64,000 nt of DNA from an uncultured Acetatifactor sp. (GTDB taxonomy: Bacteria; Bacillota; Clostridia; Lachnospirales; Lachnospiraceae): NCBI GenBank assembly GCA_910586435.1, contig CAJUGT010000003.1, positions 1 through 64,000 on the forward strand, read 5' to 3'. This document shows, piece after piece, positions 17,203 through 24,314 of this stretch. The translations under genes and the position numbers were made by a program. The notes under the pieces were generated by a model. It did not search any database. It was not told the origin of the DNA and saw nothing but the letters and a program-made list of their open reading frames with translations. How positions within the stretch are numbered: position 1 is the first letter of the stretch; each line of letters begins with the position of its first letter.

Positions 17203-18155
17203 CAATAATCACCCTTTCGGAACATAACATAAAAAGTATACATGGTACCGGCCACCACAGTACCCACACAAATATTTAATAATAAAATCAGCCCGCTGCT
17301 TAAAATCGCCCCCGGTGTCCCTAATGGAATCACACTCTCTATATGATTAGCCCCGGTATAAAAGGAATAGCTTTTTGCGATACTGTAACAGGCCAGAGCA
17401 CAAAAACTGATTCTGCGATAGGTCTTTGCCGTAAAAAATTTTTCTGTCTTTACAAAACCAAAGGCATTCAAATGTAGAATCAAGCCCGCTCCAATGACAG
17501 CTCCGCCGGAAAATCCCCCGCCGGGCCCCAAATGTCCTGCCAGAATCACATATATTCCGAAAATAAAAATGGGTGGAACCAAAATTCTGGCCACTGTCTG
17601 CAATATTACATCGTTTTTCGGTTCATGTGTTCTGTCATTAATCTCCTCTTCCTTTTTGCCGTTTCTCAGCAAAATCAAAACCGTACATGTGGCTATGAAG
17701 AGTACATGGGATTCCCCCAAAGTATCAAATGCCCTGTAATCTAATATCATTCCTGTGACGATATTCACCGCCCCTGTCTCCTGAAGCCCATTCTCTATAT
17801 ATCGGGCAGCCACTTCATTGTTCACAGGATTGTCCGCATTGCCAAACTCAGGCAGAGCCGATACCGCTGTCAACAGCATGGCAACCAGAAATACACAGAA
17901 TAAAATACTGAATACAAAATATATTTTCTTAAAAATAAGTATTTCTTTATTGTGCTCCAAGTCATAAACCCGTTTTGACAGGTTCATTTTCTCCCTCCTG
18001 CGCAGCAGTTCCCTGACTTCCTCCTTCTCCTGCGCTGTATCCTGTTCCATACAGTCCGTTTCATGGGCGGGAACCTCTTCCATGCCATTGAGCCATTGAG
18101 TGAATTTATAGGAAAAAGTTTTCCGATATTGCTCTTCAGGAATTTTTCTACTCAT
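17202..18155 (-). CDS. mrpB: MrpB with fused MbhE-like N-terminal segment
   Basis: A 317-aa protein. Residues of about 1-75 are hydrophilic and charged. One helix near 78-100 (IYFVFSILFCVFLVAMLLTAV) and the segment VTGMILDYRAFDTLGESHVLF resemble MbhE or the C-terminal part of MrpA. Residues of about 185-315 are MrpB proper (TVARILVPPIFIFGIYVILAGH, then LGPGGGFSGGAVIGAGLIL). Classical MrpB is about 140 aa, so this is a fusion. It overlaps the DUF4040 gene by 8 bp and mrpC by 1 bp. Together with the upstream small gene it restores the C-terminal functions of MrpA in separate polypeptides. Confidence 0.88.
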   Translation of the reverse strand: MSRKIPEEQYRKTFSYKFTQWLNGMEEVPAHETDCMEQDTAQEKEEVRELLRRREKMNLSKRVYDLEHNKEILIFKKIYFVFSILFCVFLVAMLLTAVSALPEFGNADNPVNNEVAARYIENGLQETGAVNIVTGMILDYRAFDTLGESHVLFIATCTVLILLRNGKKEEEINDRTHEPKNDVILQTVARILVPPIFIFGIYVILAGHLGPGGGFSGGAVIGAGLILHLNAFGFVKTEKFFTAKTYRRISFCALACYSIAKSYSFYTGANHIESVIPLGTPGAILSSGLILLLNICVGTVVAGTMYTFYVMFRKGDY

Positions 18156-18513
18156 TTTTACCGCCTTTTCCTTCCACTTTCACCTCGTTGCTGTCTGCGC
18201 TGTGTCCTTCCATTCTCTCCCGGACATTGTGCTGTCCTGCTTCCGTTTGCTCAGACATATTTTTGCTGTCTTCTTTTTTCATTATGGCTTCAATTTTTTT
18301 CAGTGTCACCAGGAACAATACTGTGGTCACACCCGCCCCCACAGCAGCTTCCGTTATGGCCAAATCCGGAGATTCCAGCAAAATCCAGATAATGGACATC
18401 ACAAGACTGTATGACATAAATATCAACACCGTATTCAATAAGTTTTTAGACAGGCTGGCCGCAATGGCGCAAATCACCAGAAAGCCGAGCAAAATACAAT
18501 TAAATAATGTCAC
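18148..18513 (-). CDS. MbhD/MrpA C-terminal domain-like membrane subunit (DUF4040 type)
   Basis: A 121-aa protein with about three membrane helices and a hydrophilic tail. The motif SPDLAITEAAVGAGVTTVLFL is the hallmark of MbhD and of the C-terminal region of MrpA. It starts with GTG at 18513, behind GGAGGCGTAAACG, only 3 bp after mrpG. The tail is rich in Lys and Glu (KVEGKGGKNE). In a classical Mrp operon this domain is fused inside MrpA; here it stands alone, as in Mbh hydrogenases and group 4-type clusters. Confidence 0.88.
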   Translation of the reverse strand: MTLFNCILLGFLVICAIAASLSKNLLNTVLIFMSYSLVMSIIWILLESPDLAITEAAVGAGVTTVLFLVTLKKIEAIMKKEDSKNMSEQTEAGQHNVRERMEGHSADSNEVKVEGKGGKNE

Positions 18514-18516
18514 CGT

Positions 18517-18864
18517 TTACGCCTCCTGTTCCGCATCCATGTCTTTTACCTTATAATGTTTCTCTTTTTCCTCATCTGTCGTCACTTCCAGTCTGGCAAT
18601 CAAATGTGAAGAAACTGGTGATGAAAACCAGAGAAATACAATTACAAGGAATAATTTTAAGGAAGTAAAGTTTATGCCGCTTATCACAATCAACCCCAGC
18701 AGCGCAAAACCAATTCCAAGGGTATCTCCCATGGCAGCCGCATGCATTCTGTTCAGAACATAGTGGAAACGAAACACTCCGATTATCTCTATGATAAAAA
18801 TCCCAAGTCCGCACAATAACAGTCCGCCGCCTGCTATAAACCGGACCCATTCAATGACCGCCAT
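18517..18864 (-). CDS. mrpG: MrpG subunit
   Basis: A 115-aa protein with three membrane helices. The family marks are GVFRFHYVLNRMHAAAMGDTLG in helix 2 and the LKLFLVIVFLWFSSPVSSHLIAR segment. The C-terminus is charged. Start ATG at 18864 follows GGAGAAAG, and the gene overlaps the end of mrpF by 14 bp. It is a small accessory subunit of the Mrp membrane complex. Confidence 0.92.
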   Translation of the reverse strand: MAVIEWVRFIAGGGLLLCGLGIFIIEIIGVFRFHYVLNRMHAAAMGDTLGIGFALLGLIVISGINFTSLKLFLVIVFLWFSSPVSSHLIARLEVTTDEEKEKHYKVKDMDAEQEA

Positions 18865-19195
18865 CTTTCTCCTCCACAGGCTTCCCGCCCTCTTCCGATT
18901 CCTTTTTCTCCAGGTACACTCCCATACACACTTTAGTCAAAACAATGACAGCAAGAAAACTAATCATGGCATATATAATGCAAATATCCACAAGGTACCC
19001 TTCCCCAAGCATCAATGCCAGAATTGCTATTATCACAATTACCATGGTGCCCATCATGTTCACCGATACAATCCTGTCCGCTACCCTGGGGCCTATGATG
19101 GCACGCACAAGGCATAACATAAGTAATACTGCCAGTACAATCAATACTGCCATGAACAATATGTGATAAGCCTGTTCCAATCCCTCAATCCCCAT
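18851..19195 (-). CDS. mrpF: MrpF subunit
   Basis: A 114-aa protein with three membrane helices. The motif LVRAIIGPRVADRIVSVNMMGT identifies MrpF. The start at ATG 19195 follows GGAGGGAAGCGGAA and overlaps the end of mrpE by 11 bp. A longer frame to 19267 lies within mrpE and lacks a ribosome binding site. The C-terminal tail (KKESEEGGKPVEEKDGGH) is charged and cytoplasmic. It is a small accessory subunit of the antiporter. Confidence 0.92.
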   Translation of the reverse strand: MGIEGLEQAYHILFMAVLIVLAVLLMLCLVRAIIGPRVADRIVSVNMMGTMVIVIIAILALMLGEGYLVDICIIYAMISFLAVIVLTKVCMGVYLEKKESEEGGKPVEEKDGGH

Positions 19196-19658
19196 TTCCG
19201 CTTCCCTCCAACTGCCGAATATACTCCACGAACTGGCTGTCTTGCATTCCCTCCGCCAAACTGTCATCCAGACAATGTACTGTATATTTCGATTCTTCCA
19301 ATGTAACGGTAATCGTGCCGGGGGTGAGCGTAATACAATTTGCCAGAAAAGCCTTCCCCACAGTTGATTTCAAATCCGAATGAAAACTCACAAGCAAAGG
19401 TTCCACTTCCTCCCTCTGGCTCAATATCATATGAATAACGCTCATATTTGCCTTGACTATCTCCTTTACCAACAGACAAATATACTTAAAAAACAAAAAA
19501 GACTTCCTGTAAACCCAGAATTCCTGTGCCAGGCCATAATCCATAAACTTACAGGTAAACGCCAATAACACACCCGCAATTATCAGCCCTATGAGGCCTA
19601 TCTCCAAAGTAAAACTGCCATTAAAAATTACCCACAACAGAAAATAAAGCAAATACAT
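19185..19658 (-). CDS. mrpE: MrpE subunit, first gene of the antiporter operon
   Basis: A 157-aa protein. Two N-terminal membrane helices (LLYFLLWVIFNGSFTLEIGLIGLIIAGVLLAF split by a short turn) are followed by a soluble domain with the MrpE pattern (VKANMSVIHMILS, then LANCITLTPGTITV and the YTVHCLD segment). It leads a ten-gene operon: mrpE, F, G, DUF4040, mrpB, mrpC, mrpD and three more antiporter-like subunits. Start ATG at 19658 follows AAAGGTGTG at a long spacing. A clear promoter was not found. Confidence 0.9.
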   Translation of the reverse strand: MYLLYFLLWVIFNGSFTLEIGLIGLIIAGVLLAFTCKFMDYGLAQEFWVYRKSFLFFKYICLLVKEIVKANMSVIHMILSQREEVEPLLVSFHSDLKSTVGKAFLANCITLTPGTITVTLEESKYTVHCLDDSLAEGMQDSQFVEYIRQLEGSGNGD

Positions 19659-19761
19659 ATGATTAAATCACACCTTTCACAACTTGTCTCTTCCTTACAA
19701 GTTTCACATTTTAGCACAAAATATTCCATTTTTAAAGCGTTTCTTTAAAAAAAAGTGTACA

Positions 19762-19788
19762 AAAAAGACAGCATTCCGCTGTCTTTTT
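19762..19788. terminator. Terminator after the cytidylate-kinase-like gene
   Basis: AAAAAGACAGC (19762-19772) pairs with GCTGTCTTTTT (19778-19788) around ATTCC. The symmetric A and T runs make it functional on either strand; on the minus strand it ends the gene stopping at 19804. Confidence 0.85.
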
Positions 19789-19803
19789 ATCAAACTTTTT
19801 CTC

Positions 19804-20289
19804 CTATATAATTTCTACTCTCTCAAAATATTTCATTAATATATCAGCGCAGTTTTCAATTCCCAGCCTGGAAGTATCCAATATCATATGGTAATTATTC
19901 ACATCCCCCCAAACCTTTCCTGTGTTCTGATAATAATATTCCGAACGTGCCTTATCGTTTTTCTCCAACAGGGCTTTTGCCTCTTCATAGGATAGTTTTT
20001 CTTTCTTCATAATCCTTTGAATGCGATCTTCCTTGTCGGCACAGACATAGATATGAAATACATTGGTCTGATCCTTCAGAATCTCAGAAGCACATCGTCC
20101 CAAAATAATACAGGAATTTGCTGCCAGGTTCCTGATGACTTCCGCCTCATCCACATAACTGTCTCCTTCCAGCTCATGTTCAATATAAGCTCTGTCATAC
20201 ACCGGTATTTCAAGCTTTTGGGACAATTCTCCCGCTATCATACTTGCACCGGTTCCAAACCTACGGCTCATTGTAATCACCAGATTCAT
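19804..20289 (-). CDS. Cytidylate-kinase-like family protein
   Basis: A 161-aa cytosolic protein of the cytidylate-kinase-like family. The N-terminus (MNLVITMSRRFGTGASMIAGEL) holds a degenerate P-loop that ends GAS rather than GKS/T. YDRAYIEHEL, a CIILGRCASEIL segment and AD-x-EDRIQRI match the lid and NMP-binding parts of this family. Without the P-loop lysine, true CMP kinase activity is uncertain. Start ATG 20289 follows GGGAGGATGAATT. It is monocistronic with its own terminator, between the antiporter operon and repeat-rich DNA. Confidence 0.75.
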   Translation of the reverse strand: MNLVITMSRRFGTGASMIAGELSQKLEIPVYDRAYIEHELEGDSYVDEAEVIRNLAANSCIILGRCASEILKDQTNVFHIYVCADKEDRIQRIMKKEKLSYEEAKALLEKNDKARSEYYYQNTGKVWGDVNNYHMILDTSRLGIENCADILMKYFERVEII

Positions 20290-20400
20290 AATTCATCCTC
20301 CCGTACCGATAAGGATTTCATGCTTTGACAATTTCCATCAAATTGCCCTGCCAATACCCCTTATCTTTCCATGGCCATTCGGCCGGTTCCTGCCTTCCAT

Positions 20401-20630
20401 AATTTCGTGTGTTTCAACACACTTGGAATCAGAAGTTGACATAACGTCTTTTGTGTCAACATTGTACCATGATTTCCGCAATGCTTCGGGCAGAGACCCG
20501 AAAAACCTTCTGTTTTTCGGGTTCGCTTCGCTTGCCAAATGTCCAAAGAAGCATCTGCTCAAACAAGTTTGGCAGTTGCTTCTTTGGACGCTTGGCTCTG
20601 CCCTTTGCGGACATTGTACCATAGTTTTAC
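20401..20630 (-). repeat. Composite repeat: multi-hairpin module plus one 71-bp unit, copy A
   Basis: On the minus strand, from 20630 down, a module of about 155 bp begins GGTACAATGTCCGCAAAG and runs into a single 71-bp unit (20401-20469, second stem GTGTGT-TTCA-ACACAC). It is nearly identical to the copy at 59861-60080. The long stem differs by one paired change (GTCCAAAGAAGCA at 20541-20553 with TGCTTCTTTGGAC at 20577-20589, versus a C:G pair in the other copy). The gap 20290-20750 contains this element, a weak hairpin at 20709-20738 and no credible gene. Confidence 0.85.
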
Positions 20631-20750
20631 CCTTGTTACAAGTCTGTGAAAACGGTAAATGCAGGCAAAGAAATTTCCCGTACCCCGAATCACCTTGCGG
20701 CGGCACCGAGTGAACAGTAATTTTTTGTTACGTTCACTTAGCATGACAAA

Positions 20751-21314
20751 TCATATTTGAAATAAACTGCCCACCGCCAATTTTACCACACCACAGCAGA
20801 CCATTACCAGAATCGGATTTTTCTTCCAGATACGAAGCACCAGAAAAGCAGCCAGAAATATGCCGCACTCCAGCCAGTGTATATTGGCAAAACTTACTTC
20901 CGCCCCATCAAAGGCCACAAGTTTTAAAATGGACAGACCTGCTGCCGCAATCAAGGCCACAACCGCAGGCCGAAGACTTCCCAATACGCTTTGCAGCGCA
21001 GACATTTGCTTATAACGATAGTAAATAAAAAATAACAGGGACACTATCAGACAGGAAGGCAGGATACAGCCAATGGTGGCTATCACCGCCCCAGGAATTC
21101 CGGCGATGCGAATGCCCACGAAAGTTGCAGAGTTTACCGCAATGGGTCCGGGAGTCATTTCCGCAATGGTTATCAAATCGGTAAACTCACTCATGGTAAG
21201 CCAACCATGTTTTGTTACCACCTGTGCCTGTATCAGGGGCATGGCTGCATACCCTCCGCCAATGCTGAACATCCCCACCTGAATAAAACTTAACAATAAC
21301 TCTAAATAAATCAT
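20751..21314 (-). CDS. chrA: Chromate transporter, short-chain subunit
   Basis: A 187-aa membrane protein made of one CHR domain with about six helices. The motifs FSIGGGYAAMPLIQ near the N-terminus and MTPGPIAVNSATFVG are characteristic. Short-chain CHR proteins work in pairs encoded by adjacent genes, as here, with the partner ending 126 bp upstream. The family exports chromate in exchange for sulfate or protons in characterised members; the natural substrate in an anaerobe may differ. Start ATG 21314 follows GGGAGGTTAAG. Confidence 0.88.
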   Translation of the reverse strand: MIYLELLLSFIQVGMFSIGGGYAAMPLIQAQVVTKHGWLTMSEFTDLITIAEMTPGPIAVNSATFVGIRIAGIPGAVIATIGCILPSCLIVSLLFFIYYRYKQMSALQSVLGSLRPAVVALIAAAGLSILKLVAFDGAEVSFANIHWLECGIFLAAFLVLRIWKKNPILVMVCCGVVKLAVGSLFQI

Positions 21315-21440
21315 CTTAACCTCCCATCTATTTCAGTTCCGCAGTGTATCCCGGCACACTTTGCCCTGCCAAACCCTATTTGAACAGATTTTATTCAATC
21401 CACGTCAGATTAATCTACTGTCACATACCTTCTCCGTATC

Positions 21441-22031
21441 TCATGATTTCTTTTTCCGTTTCCACACTTCCATACAGATACCTGCCAATGCCGCCGCAAG
21501 AATAATGTATATCACATTCACTTCCCATACAAAGGTTGCCAGAAACGCTGTAATCATCACAATTAAATGTATTATATTACGGTTTTTCAAAACTCCCGAC
21601 CCAAGACCGCATACCACATCCAGAATCACGGCAGCCACGCCTGCCTGCATTCCTTTCAGCAACAGAGCAATATATGTATTGGTTGCAAAAGCGGCATAAA
21701 AAAAGGAAATTACAGATAACAACACCATGGGTGGAATAATAGTTCCAATCACCGCAATTAACATGCCTGGAAAACCACCCATTCTCCACCCCACCAATAT
21801 GGCCGCATTCACGGCAATTGCCCCCGGAGAAGACTGGGCCAATGCGGCCAAATCCAGCATTTCATCTTCCTCAATCCAATGATACTCATCTACAAATTTC
21901 TTCTTCATAAAGGTAATGATTACAAAACCTCCCCCAAAAGTAAACGCGCTGATATACAAAGTACTGAAAAATAATTGAAGTAATATTTTCTTCTTATTCT
22001 CTTCCATCTCTATCTTCTCCTGCTCTGCCAT
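21441..22031 (-). CDS. chrA: Chromate transporter, short-chain partner subunit
   Basis: A 196-aa membrane protein with one CHR domain. The marks are FTFGGGFVIITFMKKKFVDE and SSPGAIAVNAAILVGWRMGG. It precedes the second half in the same direction, forming the usual short-chain pair. Two starts are possible: ATG 22031, or the ATG eight codons later at 22007, which has the better-spaced GGAG. The charged N-terminal MAEQEKIEMEENKKK is cytoplasmic. Three inverted 71-bp units lie directly upstream. Confidence 0.85.
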   Translation of the reverse strand: MAEQEKIEMEENKKKILLQLFFSTLYISAFTFGGGFVIITFMKKKFVDEYHWIEEDEMLDLAALAQSSPGAIAVNAAILVGWRMGGFPGMLIAVIGTIIPPMVLLSVISFFYAAFATNTYIALLLKGMQAGVAAVILDVVCGLGSGVLKNRNIIHLIVMITAFLATFVWEVNVIYIILAAALAGICMEVWKRKKKS

Positions 22032-22110
22032 TCTTTTATGATACCATCTGACTGTAATTCAAACTGTTATTTCTACCCTTTTCACTCTGAGGCCCTTCCA
22101 CCCAATATAT

Positions 22111-22330
22111 TTTACCATGATTTCGTGCGCTTTAGCGCACTTGGAATCAGAAGTTGACACAATGCCCTTCTGTGTCAACATTTTACCATAATTTTGTGTG
22201 CTTCAGCACACATGGAATCAGAAGTTGACACAATGCCCTTCTGTGTCAACATTTTACCATAATTTTGTGTGCTTCAGCACACATGGAATCAGAAGTTGAC
22301 ACAATGCCCTTCTGTGTCAACATTTTACCC
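22111..22330 (-). repeat. Tandem array of three 71-bp palindromic units (minus orientation)
   Basis: The GTTGACAC cores are at 22153, 22224 and 22295, giving an exact 71-bp period. Second-stem sequences are GTGCGC-TTTA-GCGCAC in the first and GTGTGC-TTCA-GCACAC in the other two, so both arms change together. The array lies between the chromate transporter start and the HIT gene promoter. The rest of the gap 22032-22656 shows only the HIT promoter. Confidence 0.9.
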
Positions 22331-22562
22331 TGTTGGCGGAACCATGCTCTATCAAACTTTCCTGTCATAATCTCTCCCTGAACCATTCCAAATAATATTT
22401 CTCTAAGTATACTGCGTATTACCCGCTCTGTCAATTTTCACTGGATTGTATCTCTTAGATAAGGAACTTTCTTTGCTCATTTTACCTCGACACCTAAGCC
22501 CCACCTGTCCGGCAGCCAGCCGGATAAGGAATACAGTGCGGCTTTCTATCTTAATTGTTCCA

Positions 22563-22591
22563 TGGACAAAACCGAAACATAATAGTATAAT
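22563..22591 (+). promoter_or_regulatory. Predicted sigma-A promoter of the HIT gene
   Basis: TGGACA at 22563-22568, a 17-bp spacer and a perfect TATAAT at 22586-22591, 66 bp before the start codon. Confidence 0.6.
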
Positions 22592-22656
22592 GAAATTATT
22601 CAAAATTCTGGTTTATGAGGATACACAGCTTAACAAAGCGTGTCGAAAGGAGTATT

Positions 22657-23076
22657 ATGAAAGATTCAAACTGCGGATATTGTATGAGGGGAGAACTGCT
22701 GGACAAATTTGGAATATTTATCTGTGAACTGAAGGTCAGCAGCCTGATTTTATTCAAGGAACAAAGCAAACCGGGCAGGTGCATCGTGGCCTACAAAGAT
22801 CATGTCAGCGAGATTGTGGACATAAGTGATGAAGAGAGGGACGCTTTTATGGCGGATGTGGCTCATGCCGCCCGGGCCATTCACGCAGCCTTCCATCCCC
22901 ATAAGCTCAACTATGGCGCATATGGCGACACCGGCTGTCATCTGCATATGCACCTGGTACCAAAATACAAGGATGGAGATGAGTGGGGCGGCACTTTCCA
23001 AATGAATCCTGACAAGACCTACCTCTCAGAAGCAGAATATAAAGAAATGATTGAGAAAATCAAGGCAAATCTGTAA
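22657..23076 (+). CDS. HIT family hydrolase
   Basis: A 139-aa protein of the histidine triad superfamily. The catalytic triad HLHMHLVPKY is near residue 104-113, and Cys7/Cys10 near the N-terminus (CGYCMRG) may bind zinc. HIT proteins hydrolyse or transfer nucleoside phosphates, for example AMP-lysine or dinucleoside polyphosphates. The start ATG 22657 follows AAAGGAGTATT; an upstream ATG at 22615 has no ribosome binding site. It is monocistronic, with a good promoter and a hairpin after the stop. Confidence 0.9.
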   Translation: MKDSNCGYCMRGELLDKFGIFICELKVSSLILFKEQSKPGRCIVAYKDHVSEIVDISDEERDAFMADVAHAARAIHAAFHPHKLNYGAYGDTGCHLHMHLVPKYKDGDEWGGTFQMNPDKTYLSEAEYKEMIEKIKANL

Positions 23077-23100
23077 GATTAATGAATAATACACTAAAAA

Positions 23101-23130
23101 GGAACCTCTTTACATTGTCAAAGAGGTTCC
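23101..23130. terminator. Hairpin after the HIT gene
   Basis: GGAACCTCTTT (23101-23111) pairs with AAAGAGGTTCC (23120-23130). There is no T-run on the plus side, but on the minus strand it is followed by TTTTT. It is a plausible 3' end for the HIT transcript and a better terminator in the opposite direction. Confidence 0.5.
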
Positions 23131-23169
23131 CTTACTATAAAACTGTAAAAAACCTCAAATTGCACTCTG

Positions 23170-23230
23170 GAGCATGTTTGAAAATTGCTTTCTGACAGCT
23201 GTGCTTACAAAGCAATTTTCAAACATGCTC
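23170..23230. repeat. Perfect 22-bp inverted repeat
   Basis: Arms 23170-23191 and 23209-23230 (GAGCATGTTTGAAAATTGC plus TTT and its exact complement) flank a 17-nt loop. The right arm ends where the next inverted-repeat element begins. Perfect pairing suggests a recently formed or maintained palindrome. Confidence 0.8.
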
Positions 23231-23395
23231 TAGTACTCCATCCGGTCAGTAATCGTACTTTCAGTACCGCCTATTTTGCCATCTACTGCGTTGTCGTCAG
23301 CAGGCGTGTCCACCGCATCGTCTCCTTCCTCCGCCTTGCAGACTGCCAAAATATTTGGCACTGGCAGTGCAGTTACTGACCGGATGGAGCACTAG
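23230..23395. repeat. Long member of the 24-bp inverted-repeat family
   Basis: Arms 23230-23252 and 23373-23395 (core ACTCCATCCGGTCAGTAA) match the compact element at 2876-2937. The interior of about 120 bp carries smaller hairpins such as GCCAAA-ATA-TTTGGC and GCACTG-G-CAGTGC, and no reading frame of note. It resembles a MITE or similar non-autonomous mobile element. The gap 23077-23476 is filled by this, the 22-bp palindrome and the HIT hairpin. Confidence 0.7.
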
Positions 23396-23476
23396 GCACT
23401 GGAAAGGGTTTCTTGCTCTCTTGCGCAAAACCCCGAGACAGCAATGCGCCAAACCCAATAGAAAGGAACCCGCCTT

Positions 23477-24151
23477 ATGAGAGATATGCCTCTAAAAATA
23501 TTTCTGAGTGACACTGAATTCAATAAAATGAATCATTCCTTCAGCGGAACTGTTCCTTTTCTTTACCTAAGTGATGACAAACCTATAAAAAGATTTGATT
23601 TTATTATTTTTGCAGACACGAACGGAAGAGAACGGTTAATGCATATATTAGACAAAGAACAGAATAAAATTCATTACACAAGTTATCTTGATTTTCATGA
23701 CTCCGGTTATCTTCCGCTCATTGTGGTATTGACACATTTAGCGGAAAGTATCACTTATATACGATCCGAAACAAGCGGCGTAACCCGTTATCCTTCCACT
23801 AACTTACCAATACAGACAATATACTGCAAAATTCATATCATTGAATTATGTGTGAATCTGTTGGAAGGGAAGGTCTCTGGGACAAAATTTACAGAACAAT
23901 TGAGAAATCTGGCTGCCCATGACGACTCCTATTTCTTTGAATCTTCAGAAGCGATTCTAAGACAATACCCCTGGACATACCAACAGCCGGATTCCAACAA
24001 AATATTGACAGAAAAAATCAGCCGCACGTTGACACATATCACTGAATGTCTGAAAAATGGAAATATACAAACCATTTGGAACCTTATATATGCTGTTCAT
24101 AATTTCCCCTTTTTTCTCTATCGCAATTTTGTCCGGATGCAGCCTTCTTGA
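23477..24151 (+). CDS. Hypothetical protein
   Basis: A 224-aa soluble protein I do not recognise. The start ATG 23477 follows GAAAGGAACCCGCCTT; another ATG three codons later is possible. The protein has mixed alpha/beta composition with no signal peptide or membrane helix. Segments that stand out are FDFIIFADTNGRERLMHIL near residue 40 and LPLIVVLTHLAESITYI near 80. It lies alone on the plus strand between repeat elements and the xpaC gene. Codon use looks like its neighbours. A role cannot be assigned. Confidence 0.65.
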   Translation: MRDMPLKIFLSDTEFNKMNHSFSGTVPFLYLSDDKPIKRFDFIIFADTNGRERLMHILDKEQNKIHYTSYLDFHDSGYLPLIVVLTHLAESITYIRSETSGVTRYPSTNLPIQTIYCKIHIIELCVNLLEGKVSGTKFTEQLRNLAAHDDSYFFESSEAILRQYPWTYQQPDSNKILTEKISRTLTHITECLKNGNIQTIWNLIYAVHNFPFFLYRNFVRMQPS

Positions 24152-24236
24152 ACCATAACAGGCCCTCCTCTTTCTCCCTTATGGTTGTCTCAGAAAAAAC
24201 TAAGAAAAAATTTAAAAATTTATACGAAATAAGTTG

Positions 24237-24265
24237 TTGCGGACTAAGGATTCCTGTGGGATAAT
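24237..24265 (+). promoter_or_regulatory. Predicted promoter of xpaC/telA
   Basis: TTGCGG at 24237-24242, a 17-bp spacer and GATAAT at 24260-24265, about 50 bp before the xpaC start. Confidence 0.4.
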
Positions 24266-24314
24266 AGAAGATATGATAAAAGAAAAATTCAACAATTAAA
24301 AAGAGGTTATAATA

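Noticed and set aside
9836..19658. A membrane-bound hydrogenase or complex I operon
   Set aside because: No hydrogenase large or small subunit and no iron-sulfur or NADH/ferredoxin subunit is encoded here; the small subunits are MrpB, C, E, F and G.
20338..20744. Several 60-120 codon frames in both directions
   Set aside because: They are made by the composite repeat; the same spurious frames arise at its other copy near 59.8-60.0 kb.
23101..23476. An insertion sequence
   Set aside because: The inverted repeats enclose no transposase-sized reading frame; at most they are non-autonomous elements.
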